From the NCBI RefSeq assembly GCF_022601875.1, contig NZ_JAKVIP010000016.1:1-64000 (forward strand): a stretch of 64,000 bases of DNA, in the 5' to 3' direction. Position numbers and translations under genes: made by a program. Every line of letters starts with the position of its first letter. The stretch's first letter is position 1. Below, in pieces: positions 9,126-17,624 of this stretch. The notes under the pieces are model-generated. The model ran no database searches, was not told the origin of the DNA, and saw only the letters and a program-made list of their open reading frames with translations. The stretch comes from Chryseobacterium sp. SSA4.19 (lineage in GTDB: Bacteria > Bacteroidota > Bacteroidia > Flavobacteriales > Weeksellaceae).

Positions 9126-10325
9126 TTACCTTAGCTTTAGCGAGCGTATAAAACCTGCGATAGAGATCACAATCACAACGGAAATGAAAAGCAACCAATA
9201 TTTAGACGTTGAAAAAGCGATATTTGCCACTGAAAAAATCGCTGATAAGAATAAGATGACTTCATTGCATACAATCGCTGATATCAAAATTAAAGTACTT
9301 ACTTTTAATGTTTTTGTCATCTGAATATTTTCTGACTGCAATAACAGCCAAATCAAAAAAATGCTTATTCCCATCAGCAAAACCAGATGCAGATACGCAA
9401 TCACCACATTAATATTACTGAACGTAACAGCACCCAATGCCGGAATCACAGACAGACTCTGAAGGACAAATTTTGCTAAAAATACAAAGCCAAATACGGT
9501 AAGAAGCAGCTTCTGAATCTTCTGCTCGCTTGGAAATTTCTGATTTCTCACCCAAATAAAAAGTCTCACGCCTCCAAATAGCTGCATAAGGGAAATCAGT
9601 ATAAAAAAAATACGAAGGCTCCAATATATATTCAACCACAATATCGAAAGGCAGTAGCCAAGAAAACAGCCTGAAAATAAAAGATAGAATACGGTTCGGT
9701 TAAGCTTTTCCGGAATTTGTATTCCATATTTTTTTAATGAGATTAAAAACAGTCCGACACATGAAAACAGGAAGAATCCGTTGTACTGATAATGAAGATA
9801 AAAATAAGTAGATGCCCTGAAAAGAATCTCAAAATCATCTTTTCTTGCTGAAAAGTACGATAGTCCGAAAATTCCAAGCGATGAAAATACGGCAAAAAAA
9901 GCTCCTGATTTTAACCAAACGGTTTCAGGACGCTGATCTGATCTTAAGTCAATTAACAAAAAAGCGAAATAAGCAAAACCTGTAAATAAAGCTACCGATG
10001 CAAAAACGATCGATAGCCAGAAATAGCCTCCATACAGAAAAGTCAACAGCATGCCATAAGCACCTATCAGATTGGAAATCATCAAAAAACGATATTTGGA
10101 AATCATGATCCGCATTGAAGTTTCGTCCAGATATCGGGTAACAAAAAGATAAATCGCTGCACTCACCCATCCGTAAAAGGCAAAGTGAGAATGAGATTCC
10201 TGCATAAATTTATGGGAAAATCCCGGTAATGAAAATGCGATATTATAGCGCATCATCGTTCCAACGACTGATACGATAAAGAAATTGATGAAGCACAACT
10301 TAATCCAAAAATTAAATTTTCTCAT
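9126..10325 (-). CDS. Heme-copper-oxidase subunit I-like membrane protein, unassigned
   Basis: 399 aa, about 11-12 transmembrane helices and almost no soluble part. Conserved-looking membrane histidines are H45 and H47 (ESHSHFAFYGW), H178 (STYFYLHYQYNGFF) and H313 (VIAYLHLVLLMG). This arrangement recalls heme/copper ligands of oxidase subunit I, NorB and NnrS-type proteins, but the full six-His set of an active oxidase is not visible. It lies 82 bases after modC in the same direction and may be read with modABC. A role in NO handling, heme-copper assembly or sensing is possible. I do not recognise the family exactly; the assignment is from pattern and context. Confidence 0.55.
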   Translation of the reverse strand: MRKFNFWIKLCFINFFIVSVVGTMMRYNIAFSLPGFSHKFMQESHSHFAFYGWVSAAIYLFVTRYLDETSMRIMISKYRFLMISNLIGAYGMLLTFLYGGYFWLSIVFASVALFTGFAYFAFLLIDLRSDQRPETVWLKSGAFFAVFSSLGIFGLSYFSARKDDFEILFRASTYFYLHYQYNGFFLFSCVGLFLISLKKYGIQIPEKLNRTVFYLLFSGCFLGYCLSILWLNIYWSLRIFFILISLMQLFGGVRLFIWVRNQKFPSEQKIQKLLLTVFGFVFLAKFVLQSLSVIPALGAVTFSNINVVIAYLHLVLLMGISIFLIWLLLQSENIQMTKTLKVSTLILISAIVCNEVILFLSAIFSVANIAFSTSKYWLLFISVVIVISIAGFIRSLKLR

Positions 10326-10407
10326 GGGGACCGTAATTTTTTGAAATTGATTAGACTACAGAAACACAATGTTTCCGTTTTGTTAAAAAATGAAGAGCTA
10401 AAAACAA

Positions 10408-11031
10408 TTACTTAATCATCAACTTAAAATGTCTGATATCCTTAAATTCATCCTCATTATGGCTGATTACAAATGCGGTTGCTTTGCTATTCTGAACTTT
10501 TTTTATAAGTTCATTCTTCATGATCTTCCGAATCACAGGATCTACAGCAGAGAAAGGTTCATCCAAAAGAATAACAGATGCATTCTGAACCAGCGCTCTT
10601 GCCAGGGCCACTCTTTGCTGCTGTCCGCCTGAAAGTTTTTCGGGCAGAATATTTTCAAGGCTTTTAAGGTTGAATTTCTCTAAAAAATCATCAATTTTGT
10701 CTATAGCTTTTTCTTTTCCGGCAAATGCAATATTCTGCTTCACAGTCATATTAGGAAACAGGGCATAGTTCTGGAACATGAATGCCATATCCCGTTTCTG
10801 CGGAGGCAAAAATATTTTCTTTTGGGTATCCGATAAAATTTCATTCCCTTTTTTAATCAATCCGAAATCCGGCAATACAAGCCCCGAAAGGATTTTAAAA
10901 AACGTAGTCTTTCCAATCCCTGAATCACCGGAAACATGCACAATACTTCCCTCTTCGATTTTCTCTTCAACTTCAAGAAACGTGTTTCCTGAAGAAGTGA
11001 AAATCCGATGTCTGATGCTGATGTCTATCAT
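10408..11031 (-). CDS. modC: Molybdate ABC transporter ATPase ModC, short form
   Basis: 207 aa ATP-hydrolysing subunit of the molybdate importer. Walker A GDSGIGKTT near residues 35-43, signature LSGGQQQRVALARAL, Walker B VILLDEPFSAVD and switch His in VISHNEDE are all present. The C-terminal MOP (molybdate-binding) domain of the classic ~350-aa ModC is absent, so this is an ATPase-only version. Its ATG overlaps the stop of modB by four bases, indicating translational coupling in modABC. Confidence 0.88.
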   Translation of the reverse strand: MIDISIRHRIFTSSGNTFLEVEEKIEEGSIVHVSGDSGIGKTTFFKILSGLVLPDFGLIKKGNEILSDTQKKIFLPPQKRDMAFMFQNYALFPNMTVKQNIAFAGKEKAIDKIDDFLEKFNLKSLENILPEKLSGGQQQRVALARALVQNASVILLDEPFSAVDPVIRKIMKNELIKKVQNSKATAFVISHNEDEFKDIRHFKLMIK

Positions 11032-11714
11032 CTAAATGTGGTAAAATTAATTTTACGATTAATACCGTAAATCAGCAGCAACGTAAAAAATGAAAGAATA
11101 AAAAGCACAAAGGCGTACCGGTTGGCGGCTTCAAAGTTAAGTGCCTGCACCTGATCATAGATTGCCACCGACGCAATTCTTGTTTCTTTCGGAATATTTC
11201 CTCCCACCATAATCACGATGCCGAATTCGCCGATACAGTGGGCAAAACTAAGAGCAATTCCGGTAATAACCGATGCTTTTATGTTGGGAAGAAGAACTTT
11301 AAATAGAGTAACCAGTCTGGATTTCCCCATCGTATATGAAACCTGCCTCAGTTCATCCGGCAATGCAGAAAACCCGTTCTGCAATGGCTGGATCATAAAG
11401 GGTAAATTGGCAATGATACTGGCAATCACAATTCCGTTAAATGAAAAAGCAAGCCTTACATCAAGATATTCCTGAAGAAAATTCCCGAATGCATTATTTG
11501 GGCTGAAAGCCACCAAAAGGTAATACCCCATTACGGTCGGCGGCAAAACCATAGGCATACAGATAAGGGTCTCTGCTACAAACTTCAGTTTAAACCGAGA
11601 ATATGTAAGCCAATACGCAACAGGAATTCCGATTATTAAAAGAATCGTGGTCGTCACCAACGCCAGTTTGCCGGTGAGCAGCAACGTATAAATGAAATCC
11701 TGATCCGGCATCAA
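11028..11714 (-). CDS. modB: Molybdate ABC transporter permease ModB
   Basis: 228 aa inner-membrane permease with five to six helices, beginning MMPDQDFIYTLLLTGKLA. The ModB-type motif region MVLPPTVMGYYLLV and the EAA-like loop (ALPDELRQVSYTMGKSRLVTLFKVLLPNI) that docks the ATPase are visible. It forms the channel of the importer with the ModC dimer. Four-base overlaps with both modA and modC show a tight operon. Molybdate supply fits the Mo nitrate reductase encoded further on. Confidence 0.93.
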   Translation of the reverse strand: MMPDQDFIYTLLLTGKLALVTTTILLIIGIPVAYWLTYSRFKLKFVAETLICMPMVLPPTVMGYYLLVAFSPNNAFGNFLQEYLDVRLAFSFNGIVIASIIANLPFMIQPLQNGFSALPDELRQVSYTMGKSRLVTLFKVLLPNIKASVITGIALSFAHCIGEFGIVIMVGGNIPKETRIASVAIYDQVQALNFEAANRYAFVLFILSFFTLLLIYGINRKINFTTFR

Positions 11715-12511
11715 CGTTTTATTTCAGGTTGGTAACCGTACTTTTTCCAGATAGGAACTGCTTTTTCGCTTCTGATGAAATGTAAGAAATCTCCGGCCCC
11801 AGCTGTATTTTTCCCTTTCAGAACAGTACCGCTCTGCGGGATGGGAAACGCTTCTTTTTCCGAAAGTACATAATATTTTCCTTTGTTCATCATTTCCTGG
11901 CTCATTGCATTGGAAAGAGCCACAAAAGCAATGTCGGCATTTCCTGTTGAAGCAAACTGCGCTGCCTGACCGATGTTTTCTGCCCAAACAATTTTATGTT
12001 CGATGGATTCATATAATCCTGATTTTTTCAAAGCTCCAACAGCATTTTTTCCATAGGGTGCCAGTTCCGGGTTTGCGATAGCTATCTTCTTAACATCAGG
12101 ATTCAATACCAATTTTAAACCTTGTGAAACATCTGATGTTGCACTCCACAAAGCAATTTTTCCATACGCATATGTTTCAGGATTTCCTGAGGCTTTATTT
12201 TTCTTTTTAAGAATTTCAGGAAATGAAGCATCTGCTGAAAGAAACAGATCGAACGGTGCGCCGTTCAGGATCTGCTGTACCATTAATCCGGATGAAGCAA
12301 AAGTAATGTCTATTGTTCTGCCGGAATTTTCTTTGATGTAGACCTTCTTCAGCTCTTCCAGCACATCCCGCAGATTTGCTGCCGCTGCCACAGAGATTCT
12401 GTGACTTTGACCGCCGTTCTTATGGGTACCTTCGGTCTTTTTGCATCCTGATATTATGAATGAAGCAAGAACTCCGATCAGGAAAAGTTTTAAGTGAATC
12501 AATTTATTCAT
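11711..12511 (-). CDS. modA: Molybdate-binding lipoprotein ModA
   Basis: 266 aa substrate-binding protein of the ModABC importer. A lipoprotein signal (ASFIISGCKK, lipid-anchored Cys at about residue 23) is followed by the ModA fold: ISVAAAANLRDVLEEL, ITFASSGLMVQQILNGAPFDLFLSAD and AENIGQAAQFASTGNADIAFV are the oxyanion-binding segments. First gene of modABC, under a well-formed Bacteroidota promoter (12558-12588). Tungstate binding is also common in this family. Confidence 0.93.
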   Translation of the reverse strand: MNKLIHLKLFLIGVLASFIISGCKKTEGTHKNGGQSHRISVAAAANLRDVLEELKKVYIKENSGRTIDITFASSGLMVQQILNGAPFDLFLSADASFPEILKKKNKASGNPETYAYGKIALWSATSDVSQGLKLVLNPDVKKIAIANPELAPYGKNAVGALKKSGLYESIEHKIVWAENIGQAAQFASTGNADIAFVALSNAMSQEMMNKGKYYVLSEKEAFPIPQSGTVLKGKNTAGAGDFLHFIRSEKAVPIWKKYGYQPEIKR

Positions 12512-12557
12512 ACATCTAAGGGAAAGAAGGCTTATTAACTGAATGTCTTACCTATTC

Positions 12558-12588
12558 CAAAGATAAAGCTATAACTTGACAATTCAAA
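12558..12588 (-). promoter_or_regulatory. Promoter of modABC
   Basis: On the minus strand a TTTG -33 box (12585-12588) and a TATCTTTG -7 box (12558-12565) are separated by exactly 19 bases, the Bacteroidota sigma-A consensus arrangement. The start codon of modA lies 46 bases downstream. No dyad of the island type is seen, in contrast to the denitrification promoters. Confidence 0.85.
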
Positions 12589-12606
12589 ATGCTTTGAAAC
12601 CATTGA

Positions 12607-12831
12607 TTATTTATATTTTTCCAAAGTTCTGCTTTTTTCCTTCTCACCGGTTTTTACCACTGAAATATCAATGTATTGCACAGCTCCGTTGCTTGCTGAT
12701 TCAAATTCTTTTGCTTTTTTATCGGCGTAATCGCTGGTATATCCAACTGCCATTACCACTTTATGCCCGTTGCATTTTCCCATGGCCAGATACAGGTATT
12801 CTTCTAATGCCGGCTTTATCTCCACATTCAT
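12607..12831 (-). CDS. Small conserved-looking hypothetical protein
   Basis: 74 aa from the ATG at 12831 (MNVEIKPALEEYLYL). A longer in-frame start at 12960 would overlap the hemerythrin gene on the same strand and adds low-complexity Lys/Ile sequence, so it is not used. The protein is mixed alpha/beta (KVVMAVGYTSDYADKKAKEF, YIDISVVKT), soluble, with no signal peptide. It sits 55 bases after the hemerythrin gene and may be co-transcribed. I do not recognise the family. Confidence 0.5.
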   Translation of the reverse strand: MNVEIKPALEEYLYLAMGKCNGHKVVMAVGYTSDYADKKAKEFESASNGAVQYIDISVVKTGEKEKSRTLEKYK

Positions 12832-12886
12832 TTTAATAGTTGATTTAATTTTTATTATGATGTTTATTTTTTCAGGTTCATCCTTA

Positions 12887-13339
12887 TTATTTCCAGAATT
12901 CATCCGGATAGTCATCCTGTTCTTTATGGTGCAGCCCATCAAGCTGTGCTCCGATCTCACTTAACTGATCTGCTGAAAGATGCTCTTCAAGATGAGGGAA
13001 AACCGTTCTTTCTTCAAAACGAATATGCTGATAGAGCAGATCTGCAAAATCTGCCAGCAGTTCTTTATTATCTGACTGTTTGATATTATTGATGAGCCTG
13101 TTGATTTCCCTATGCTCATTTTCCATCTGGATCTGAAGATTATTGTTCTTTACCTCAGGCAGTATGGTATCTTCAATTTCAAAATGTCCGCTGAGGTTTT
13201 TCTCCCAGTAAAAGTTGATATATTTCCTGATTCTTTCATAAGAAATATCTTTTTTGATTCCCTGCCTTATTTTCCAGCAGCACAACAGTCCAAAGTGATG
13301 GTCGCGTGATAAAGGCACGAGGTTTTCATTCCTTTTCAT
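12887..13339 (-). CDS. Hemerythrin-domain protein
   Basis: 150 aa cytoplasmic four-helix protein. Di-iron ligand pattern: DHHFG near residues 13-17, HFEIEDTILPE, EHREI, HIRFEERTVFP and a final LHHKEQDD. Stand-alone hemerythrins of this kind bind O2 or NO or store iron, and they are often induced with denitrification genes. It lies between the modA promoter side and the NO reductase terminator, transcribed in the same direction as both neighbours. Confidence 0.85.
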   Translation of the reverse strand: MKRNENLVPLSRDHHFGLLCCWKIRQGIKKDISYERIRKYINFYWEKNLSGHFEIEDTILPEVKNNNLQIQMENEHREINRLINNIKQSDNKELLADFADLLYQHIRFEERTVFPHLEEHLSADQLSEIGAQLDGLHHKEQDDYPDEFWK

Positions 13340-13383
13340 ATTATTCTACTTTGTTAGTTTCTTCCTTTTAAATTTTAGGAAAA

Positions 13384-13417
13384 AGAACTGCCAGTGCATT
13401 AAGACAGTGACAGTTCT
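13384..13417 (-). terminator. Terminator of the scdA-norB operon
   Basis: On the minus strand AGAACTG pairs with CAGTTCT (7 bp, 20-base loop) and is followed by a T-rich run. It lies 16 bases after the stop of the NO reductase gene. Confidence 0.6.
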
Positions 13418-13432
13418 CATCACACACATTGG

Positions 13433-15676
13433 TTATCTTTCTTCTTTTAATGACCATCCGGTTTTAAGACCGATAATAAAAATCACCAGCAGCAGTTCTC
13501 CTATTGCCAGTAAAATATCACCGGGCACACGGAGCCATCTTAAGGTATGCATCATGTCGGTCTGCATAAATTCTGCAGAACGGGCATACCAGTACCCTTC
13601 TTTAATGGAAGCCACCGATTGCATGATGCCTATCGGCAGCAGGCTGATGGTTACCATCACCAAAAGACCTATGTTAGTCAGCCAGAATGCCCAGCCGATT
13701 AGTTTATCATTCCATTGCCTATCAGGATAGAGACCTCTGAGAACGAACATCATCAGACCGATTCCTAAAATCCCGTACACCCCGAATAAGGCGGCATGAC
13801 CATGAACAGCAGTTGTATTCAGTCCCTGAATATAATACAAAGCAATCGGTGGGTTGATGGCAAAACCGAAGATCCCTGCCCCCAGGAAATTCCAGAAGCA
13901 CATGGCGATGAAGCAGTAGATTGGCCATTTATAAGCTTTGATCCATTTGGTAGATTTACTGATCTGGTAATTCTGCCATGCTTCAAAACCGATGAGTACC
14001 AGCGGGACAATCTCCAGAGCACTAAATGTTGCTCCCAAAGCCAGAACCGCAGTCGGTGTAGCACTGAAATACAGGTGATGGAAAGTTCCTAAGATTCCTC
14101 CGGCGAGGAAAATAATAGTGGAAAACAATACGGCATTCGTGGCAGATTTGAGTCTCAGCAATCCTAATCTTGTAAACAGGAAAGCAGCAACCACCGTGGC
14201 AAAAACCTCAAAGAAGCCTTCTACCCACAAATGAACGACCCACCATCTCCAATATTCTGCAATAGCCATATGCGTCTGCCTGCCATACATTAGTCCGGCT
14301 CCGTAGAACAGGGCAATTGCCACAGCTGAAAGGGTAAAAAGCAGCAACAAATGCCTGTCGCCTCCTTTTTTCTTCAATGCAGGAAGCAGTGCCCTCACCA
14401 TCAAAACCAACCAAAGAATCAGCCCGACTAAAAGCAAGATCTGCCAAATTCTTCCCAGTTCCACATATTCGTACCCGGAATGTCCCCAAAGAAAATTATC
14501 CACATAGCCCAGCTTCTGCATGACACCCAGCCATTGTCCTGCCAATGATCCGAAAACTACAATCAGTAAGGCACCGAATAATACATTGACTCCCAGCACC
14601 TGATATTTGGGTTCGTATCCGGAAACAGCGGGAGCAATATACAAGCCTGTAGCGAGCCACGATGTGGCAATCCAGAAAATAGCCAGCTGAACATGCCAGC
14701 TTCGGGAAATCGACTGGGGAAGTACTTCATCCAGCGGAATTCCGTAAAAAGCACTTCCTTCCACTCCGTAATGGGCAGTAATTACCCCGGCAAGCATCTG
14801 AACAAGGATCAGTAAGGCTACAACCCAAATATATTTTAAGGTGGCTTTCATCGAAGGGGTTGGCTTCATGCTTCTCAGCGGATCTTCCAGAGGAAGCTTT
14901 TCACTGATTTCTTCTTCTTTGTTTCTAGCGTGATAAAATACAAGCAATCCAACACACCCGAGCAGCATCAGAACACTGAATCCTGACCATAAATGCAGGG
15001 AAGGCGGCGGAATGTTGCCGATCATCTCATCGTGCGGCCAGTTATTTGTATAGGATACGGTGTCTCCCGGCCTTTCAGTAATACAAACCCAGGCTGCCCA
15101 TGAGAAGAAAGCATTCATCTTAGCCATTCTTTCAGGGGTTTTCACGGTGTTTTTAGGAATGGCATACTGATCACGAAGCTGATTCATCTCAGGAGCATTC
15201 ATAAATATTTTAGCGTAATATTCCGCCAGCTCTGCCTGAACTTTAGCCCTTTCGGGAGAGATCACGATGGTTTTAGTGGCTTCATCAAGTGTATTACTGC
15301 GAAGTTCTCGTTTAAGCAAAACTTTATATTTAGCCTGCTCATCGTCAGCAAGATCTTTGTATACTTTCCCATCCTTTTTAGCAAGCTCATCCAGTAAAAG
15401 AAGCGATTCCCTGTGAAGGTAATCTGCGCTCCAGTCGGGTGCGATGTATGCACCGTGTCCCCAGATACTGCCCACCGTCTGCCCGCCGATAGACTGCCAG
15501 ACGTTTTGACCGTCTTTGATGTCCTGCCCGGTAGCGACCGTGATACCTTCGGTGGTCACCACTTTATCCGGAACAGGCGGAATTTTCCGGTAGATCTCAA
15601 CGCCGTAGAAAATAAGGACTGCAAACGAACCGATAATTACTGCTGCAAGCCAGATCCATAACTTTTTAGGTGTCAT
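13433..15676 (-). CDS. norB: Quinol-dependent nitric oxide reductase (qNor)
   Basis: 747 aa inner-membrane enzyme that reduces two NO to N2O with electrons from quinol. The fused N-terminal cytochrome-c-like periplasmic domain without heme (GQNVWQSIGGQTVGSIWGHG) and the length identify the single-subunit qNor form. Catalytic-core histidines are visible in SRSWHVQLAIFW, HLWVEGFFEVFAT, FHHLYFSATPT and NTTAVHGHAALFG. The glutamate of VEGFFEV matches the conserved NOR glutamates near the Fe(B) site. It starts 27 bases after scdA and is read with it, so NO removal and Fe-S repair are co-expressed. Confidence 0.95.
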   Translation of the reverse strand: MTPKKLWIWLAAVIIGSFAVLIFYGVEIYRKIPPVPDKVVTTEGITVATGQDIKDGQNVWQSIGGQTVGSIWGHGAYIAPDWSADYLHRESLLLLDELAKKDGKVYKDLADDEQAKYKVLLKRELRSNTLDEATKTIVISPERAKVQAELAEYYAKIFMNAPEMNQLRDQYAIPKNTVKTPERMAKMNAFFSWAAWVCITERPGDTVSYTNNWPHDEMIGNIPPPSLHLWSGFSVLMLLGCVGLLVFYHARNKEEEISEKLPLEDPLRSMKPTPSMKATLKYIWVVALLILVQMLAGVITAHYGVEGSAFYGIPLDEVLPQSISRSWHVQLAIFWIATSWLATGLYIAPAVSGYEPKYQVLGVNVLFGALLIVVFGSLAGQWLGVMQKLGYVDNFLWGHSGYEYVELGRIWQILLLVGLILWLVLMVRALLPALKKKGGDRHLLLLFTLSAVAIALFYGAGLMYGRQTHMAIAEYWRWWVVHLWVEGFFEVFATVVAAFLFTRLGLLRLKSATNAVLFSTIIFLAGGILGTFHHLYFSATPTAVLALGATFSALEIVPLVLIGFEAWQNYQISKSTKWIKAYKWPIYCFIAMCFWNFLGAGIFGFAINPPIALYYIQGLNTTAVHGHAALFGVYGILGIGLMMFVLRGLYPDRQWNDKLIGWAFWLTNIGLLVMVTISLLPIGIMQSVASIKEGYWYARSAEFMQTDMMHTLRWLRVPGDILLAIGELLLVIFIIGLKTGWSLKEER

Positions 15677-15703
15677 ATTTTTTTATGTTTAATTTTAATG
15701 ATA

Positions 15704-16420
15704 TTAAGAAAACTCTTTTTCCAGCCTGATGGCTTTTGGAAAAAGGATGTTATTTTCCAGATGAATGTGTTTGTGGAGGTCGTTTTCAAAGTCCTGTAAC
15801 ATGGAGAATGTCACTCTGTAGGTATTGCAGGCATCGGCAGGCGGGTTATACTCGTCAGTAAGCTCTGCTATTTTTCTAAGACGTTCACCTTCCACAGTAT
15901 GCTCATGCTTCATCATATTAACCGGATTTTCTACGGTTCCGAAAGGGGGCTGCTGAATAGCATTTCCGGAGATCTTTGCATTGACCATATTTTTAATAAA
16001 AGGAAAAAGCATAAGCTCTTCTTTTTTCATATGTGCTCCCAGGTCCTGTGCAGACGATTCAAACAGATCCCTGATCTGAAAAAGCTCGGGATGGCTTCCG
16101 CCATGTACTTTACACAGCTTATCTAAAAATGCCTGAAGAACAGGAGTCTTTTCTTCTACATAACGATGGTGGGTCTTCTCAACATAATCCGCAAGCAGAT
16201 CCAGCGGCCAGCTGTTGAAATCGATGGAATCGCCACTGCTTTTCGGAAGGTTCTCAATATCTTCATATACCTGTTCTTTACCTAATTTTTTAGAATCGCA
16301 GGCTTCTTCTATAGTTCTTCCCCCTTTGCAGCAGAAATCGATTCCGTATCTTTTAAATACTGCAGCTGTTCTGAAGTCTTCAGCTACAATGTCTCCTATA
16401 AAGTCTCTTTTTATATTCAT
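15704..16420 (-). CDS. scdA: Iron-sulfur cluster repair di-iron protein ScdA/YtfE/RIC
   Basis: 238 aa. The N-terminal ScdA_N (DUF542) domain has the motif FKRYGIDFCCKGGRTIEEAC, and the C-terminal hemerythrin-like domain carries di-iron ligands in THHRYVEEKTP, GGSHPELFQI, HMKKEELMLFPFI, MKHEHTVEGERL and LHKHIHLENNILFP. RIC proteins supply iron to repair Fe-S clusters damaged by NO or peroxide. First gene of the scdA-norB pair. The leader upstream holds a partial island-type dyad and a separate 15-bp dyad. Confidence 0.93.
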   Translation of the reverse strand: MNIKRDFIGDIVAEDFRTAAVFKRYGIDFCCKGGRTIEEACDSKKLGKEQVYEDIENLPKSSGDSIDFNSWPLDLLADYVEKTHHRYVEEKTPVLQAFLDKLCKVHGGSHPELFQIRDLFESSAQDLGAHMKKEELMLFPFIKNMVNAKISGNAIQQPPFGTVENPVNMMKHEHTVEGERLRKIAELTDEYNPPADACNTYRVTFSMLQDFENDLHKHIHLENNILFPKAIRLEKEFS

Positions 16421-16421
16421 A

Positions 16422-16445
16422 ATATAATACTTTTTTATCTTTTAT
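16422..16445 (-). promoter_or_regulatory. Degenerate island-type dyad before scdA
   Basis: On the plus strand ATATAATA-N8-TCTTTTAT matches the shared dyad with one good and one poor half. It is immediately upstream of the scdA start and would lie inside the leader, consistent with a repressor site if functional. Weak evidence on its own. Confidence 0.3.
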
Positions 16446-16520
16446 TGTTTTAAAATTTTTTATTAATATTCAATGTATGCATGATCCGTTTTATGAAAAT
16501 ATACATGATCCGCTATTGTT

Positions 16521-16568
16521 TGAAACAACATTGTCTTAATCCATGTCGTTCCCGACAATGTTGTTTCA
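16521..16568. repeat. Perfect 15-bp inverted repeat between cytochrome c and scdA
   Basis: TGAAACAACATTGTC at 16521-16535 is repeated in inverted form at 16554-16568, with an 18-base spacer. It lies 40 bases beyond the cytochrome c stop and about 100 bases before scdA. No strong T run follows it on the minus strand, so it is either a weak terminator or a protein-binding dyad. The 12-mer TTTGAAACAACA at its left end recurs before nirK (19598-19609). Confidence 0.7.
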
Positions 16569-16607
16569 GATTTTCTAATTTGCTTGTTTAAAGGGTAATC
16601 GTTGGAT

Positions 16608-17039
16608 TTATTTCTTAAGAGAAAGAATATACTTTACCATTTTCTGTGCATTTTCCTTGCTGAGTCCTGCGTGTGGCGTCATTGGAATATCTCCCCATAC
16701 ACCTTTACCACCGTCAATAATTTTTTGTGCAAGGTGATCTACATCCGCTTCGGTATACTTAGCGGCTACATCCTGATAAGCAGGGCCTACAAGTTTTGCA
16801 TCCACTTTGTGGCAGGAAAGGCAGTCTGTTCCTTCTACCAGAGACTTTCCTTCTGCAATATCTGCTTCTGGACCTGTAGCAGCGGCTGATGCTACGGCTG
16901 CAGTATCTTTCGCTTTCGGTTCTTCCATCATGATATTGGATTCTGTAGCAGGAACCGATTCTTCAGCAGATTCTTTTTTTTCTGAACAGGAGATCACAGC
17001 GAGAGATATCAGCATTGCTGTTAAAAATAACTTTTTCAT
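16608..17039 (-). CDS. Lipoprotein cytochrome c (class I, single heme)
   Basis: 143 aa. Lipoprotein signal (SLAVISCSEKK, Cys at residue 18), an Ala/Glu-rich flexible linker of ~40 residues, then a small class I cytochrome c domain: heme motif C73-L-S-C76-H77 and a likely axial Met in IPMTPH. The tether suggests a membrane-bound electron shuttle, and as last gene of the nirK-nirV-SCO operon it is the natural candidate electron donor to NirK. The donor role is inference. Confidence 0.88.
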   Translation of the reverse strand: MKKLFLTAMLISLAVISCSEKKESAEESVPATESNIMMEEPKAKDTAAVASAAATGPEADIAEGKSLVEGTDCLSCHKVDAKLVGPAYQDVAAKYTEADVDHLAQKIIDGGKGVWGDIPMTPHAGLSKENAQKMVKYILSLKK

Positions 17040-17056
17040 TGTTACATTTTTACGGA

Positions 17057-17620
17057 TTATAATTCTATTTGTTTTCTAATTTCTTTTACAATGGCATCGT
17101 CGTCAGTACCAAGACCTTCTTTCTGAAAAGCAAGTGTTCCTTTTTTGGAGTATACACTGATGATGTTGGAATGTGAAAATTCTATGGGTGTAATTTCTTT
17201 ATATTTAACAGCCATAATATTGGCAAGTTCCCTTGTATCAGCTTCATTGCTGCGGATAAAAGTCCATTCCTTGTAATTAAACTGATGGGCATTCAGATAG
17301 GCTTTCATGACCTCCGGAGTATCGGTCTTCGGGTCTATGGAGATCAGGACATACTGAATGTCGTCAGGATCTGCCTTTCCTACTTTACGGGAAATATTTT
17401 TCATTTCGGCGGTCAGCCTCGGGCAGGCAGTCTTACAGGAAGTAAAAATCATTGCAGTTACGATTACTTTGTCTTTTAAATCCGGAAAGGTAATTTTCTT
17501 ACCATTCTGGTTTTCCCACTCCGATCTTACGTTGTAAATGGAATCGGGACTTATTTCTTCATTTTTTTTGCTGCAGGACAACATCATCATTGCGAGCAAA
17601 ATGTATAATATATTTTTCAT
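17057..17620 (-). CDS. SCO1/SenC-family copper chaperone, lipoprotein
   Basis: 187 aa from ATG 17620; an upstream in-frame start would overlap nirV and precede the lipoprotein signal (MKNILYILLAMMMLSCSKK). Thioredoxin-like SCO domain with the copper-binding C62-K-T-A-C66 and a downstream His in EFSHSNIISVY. SCO proteins insert or reduce copper in Cu centres. In a nirK operon it probably serves the type 1/type 2 Cu sites of NirK. It begins 4 bases after the nirV stop and is followed after 17 bases by the cytochrome c gene. Confidence 0.9.
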   Translation of the reverse strand: MKNILYILLAMMMLSCSKKNEEISPDSIYNVRSEWENQNGKKITFPDLKDKVIVTAMIFTSCKTACPRLTAEMKNISRKVGKADPDDIQYVLISIDPKTDTPEVMKAYLNAHQFNYKEWTFIRSNEADTRELANIMAVKYKEITPIEFSHSNIISVYSKKGTLAFQKEGLGTDDDAIVKEIRKQIEL

Positions 17621-17624
17621 TATT

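Noticed and set aside
12607-12960. Longer start for the small hypothetical protein
   Set aside because: The extra 43 residues overlap the hemerythrin gene on the same strand and are low-complexity; ATG 12831 is the better start.
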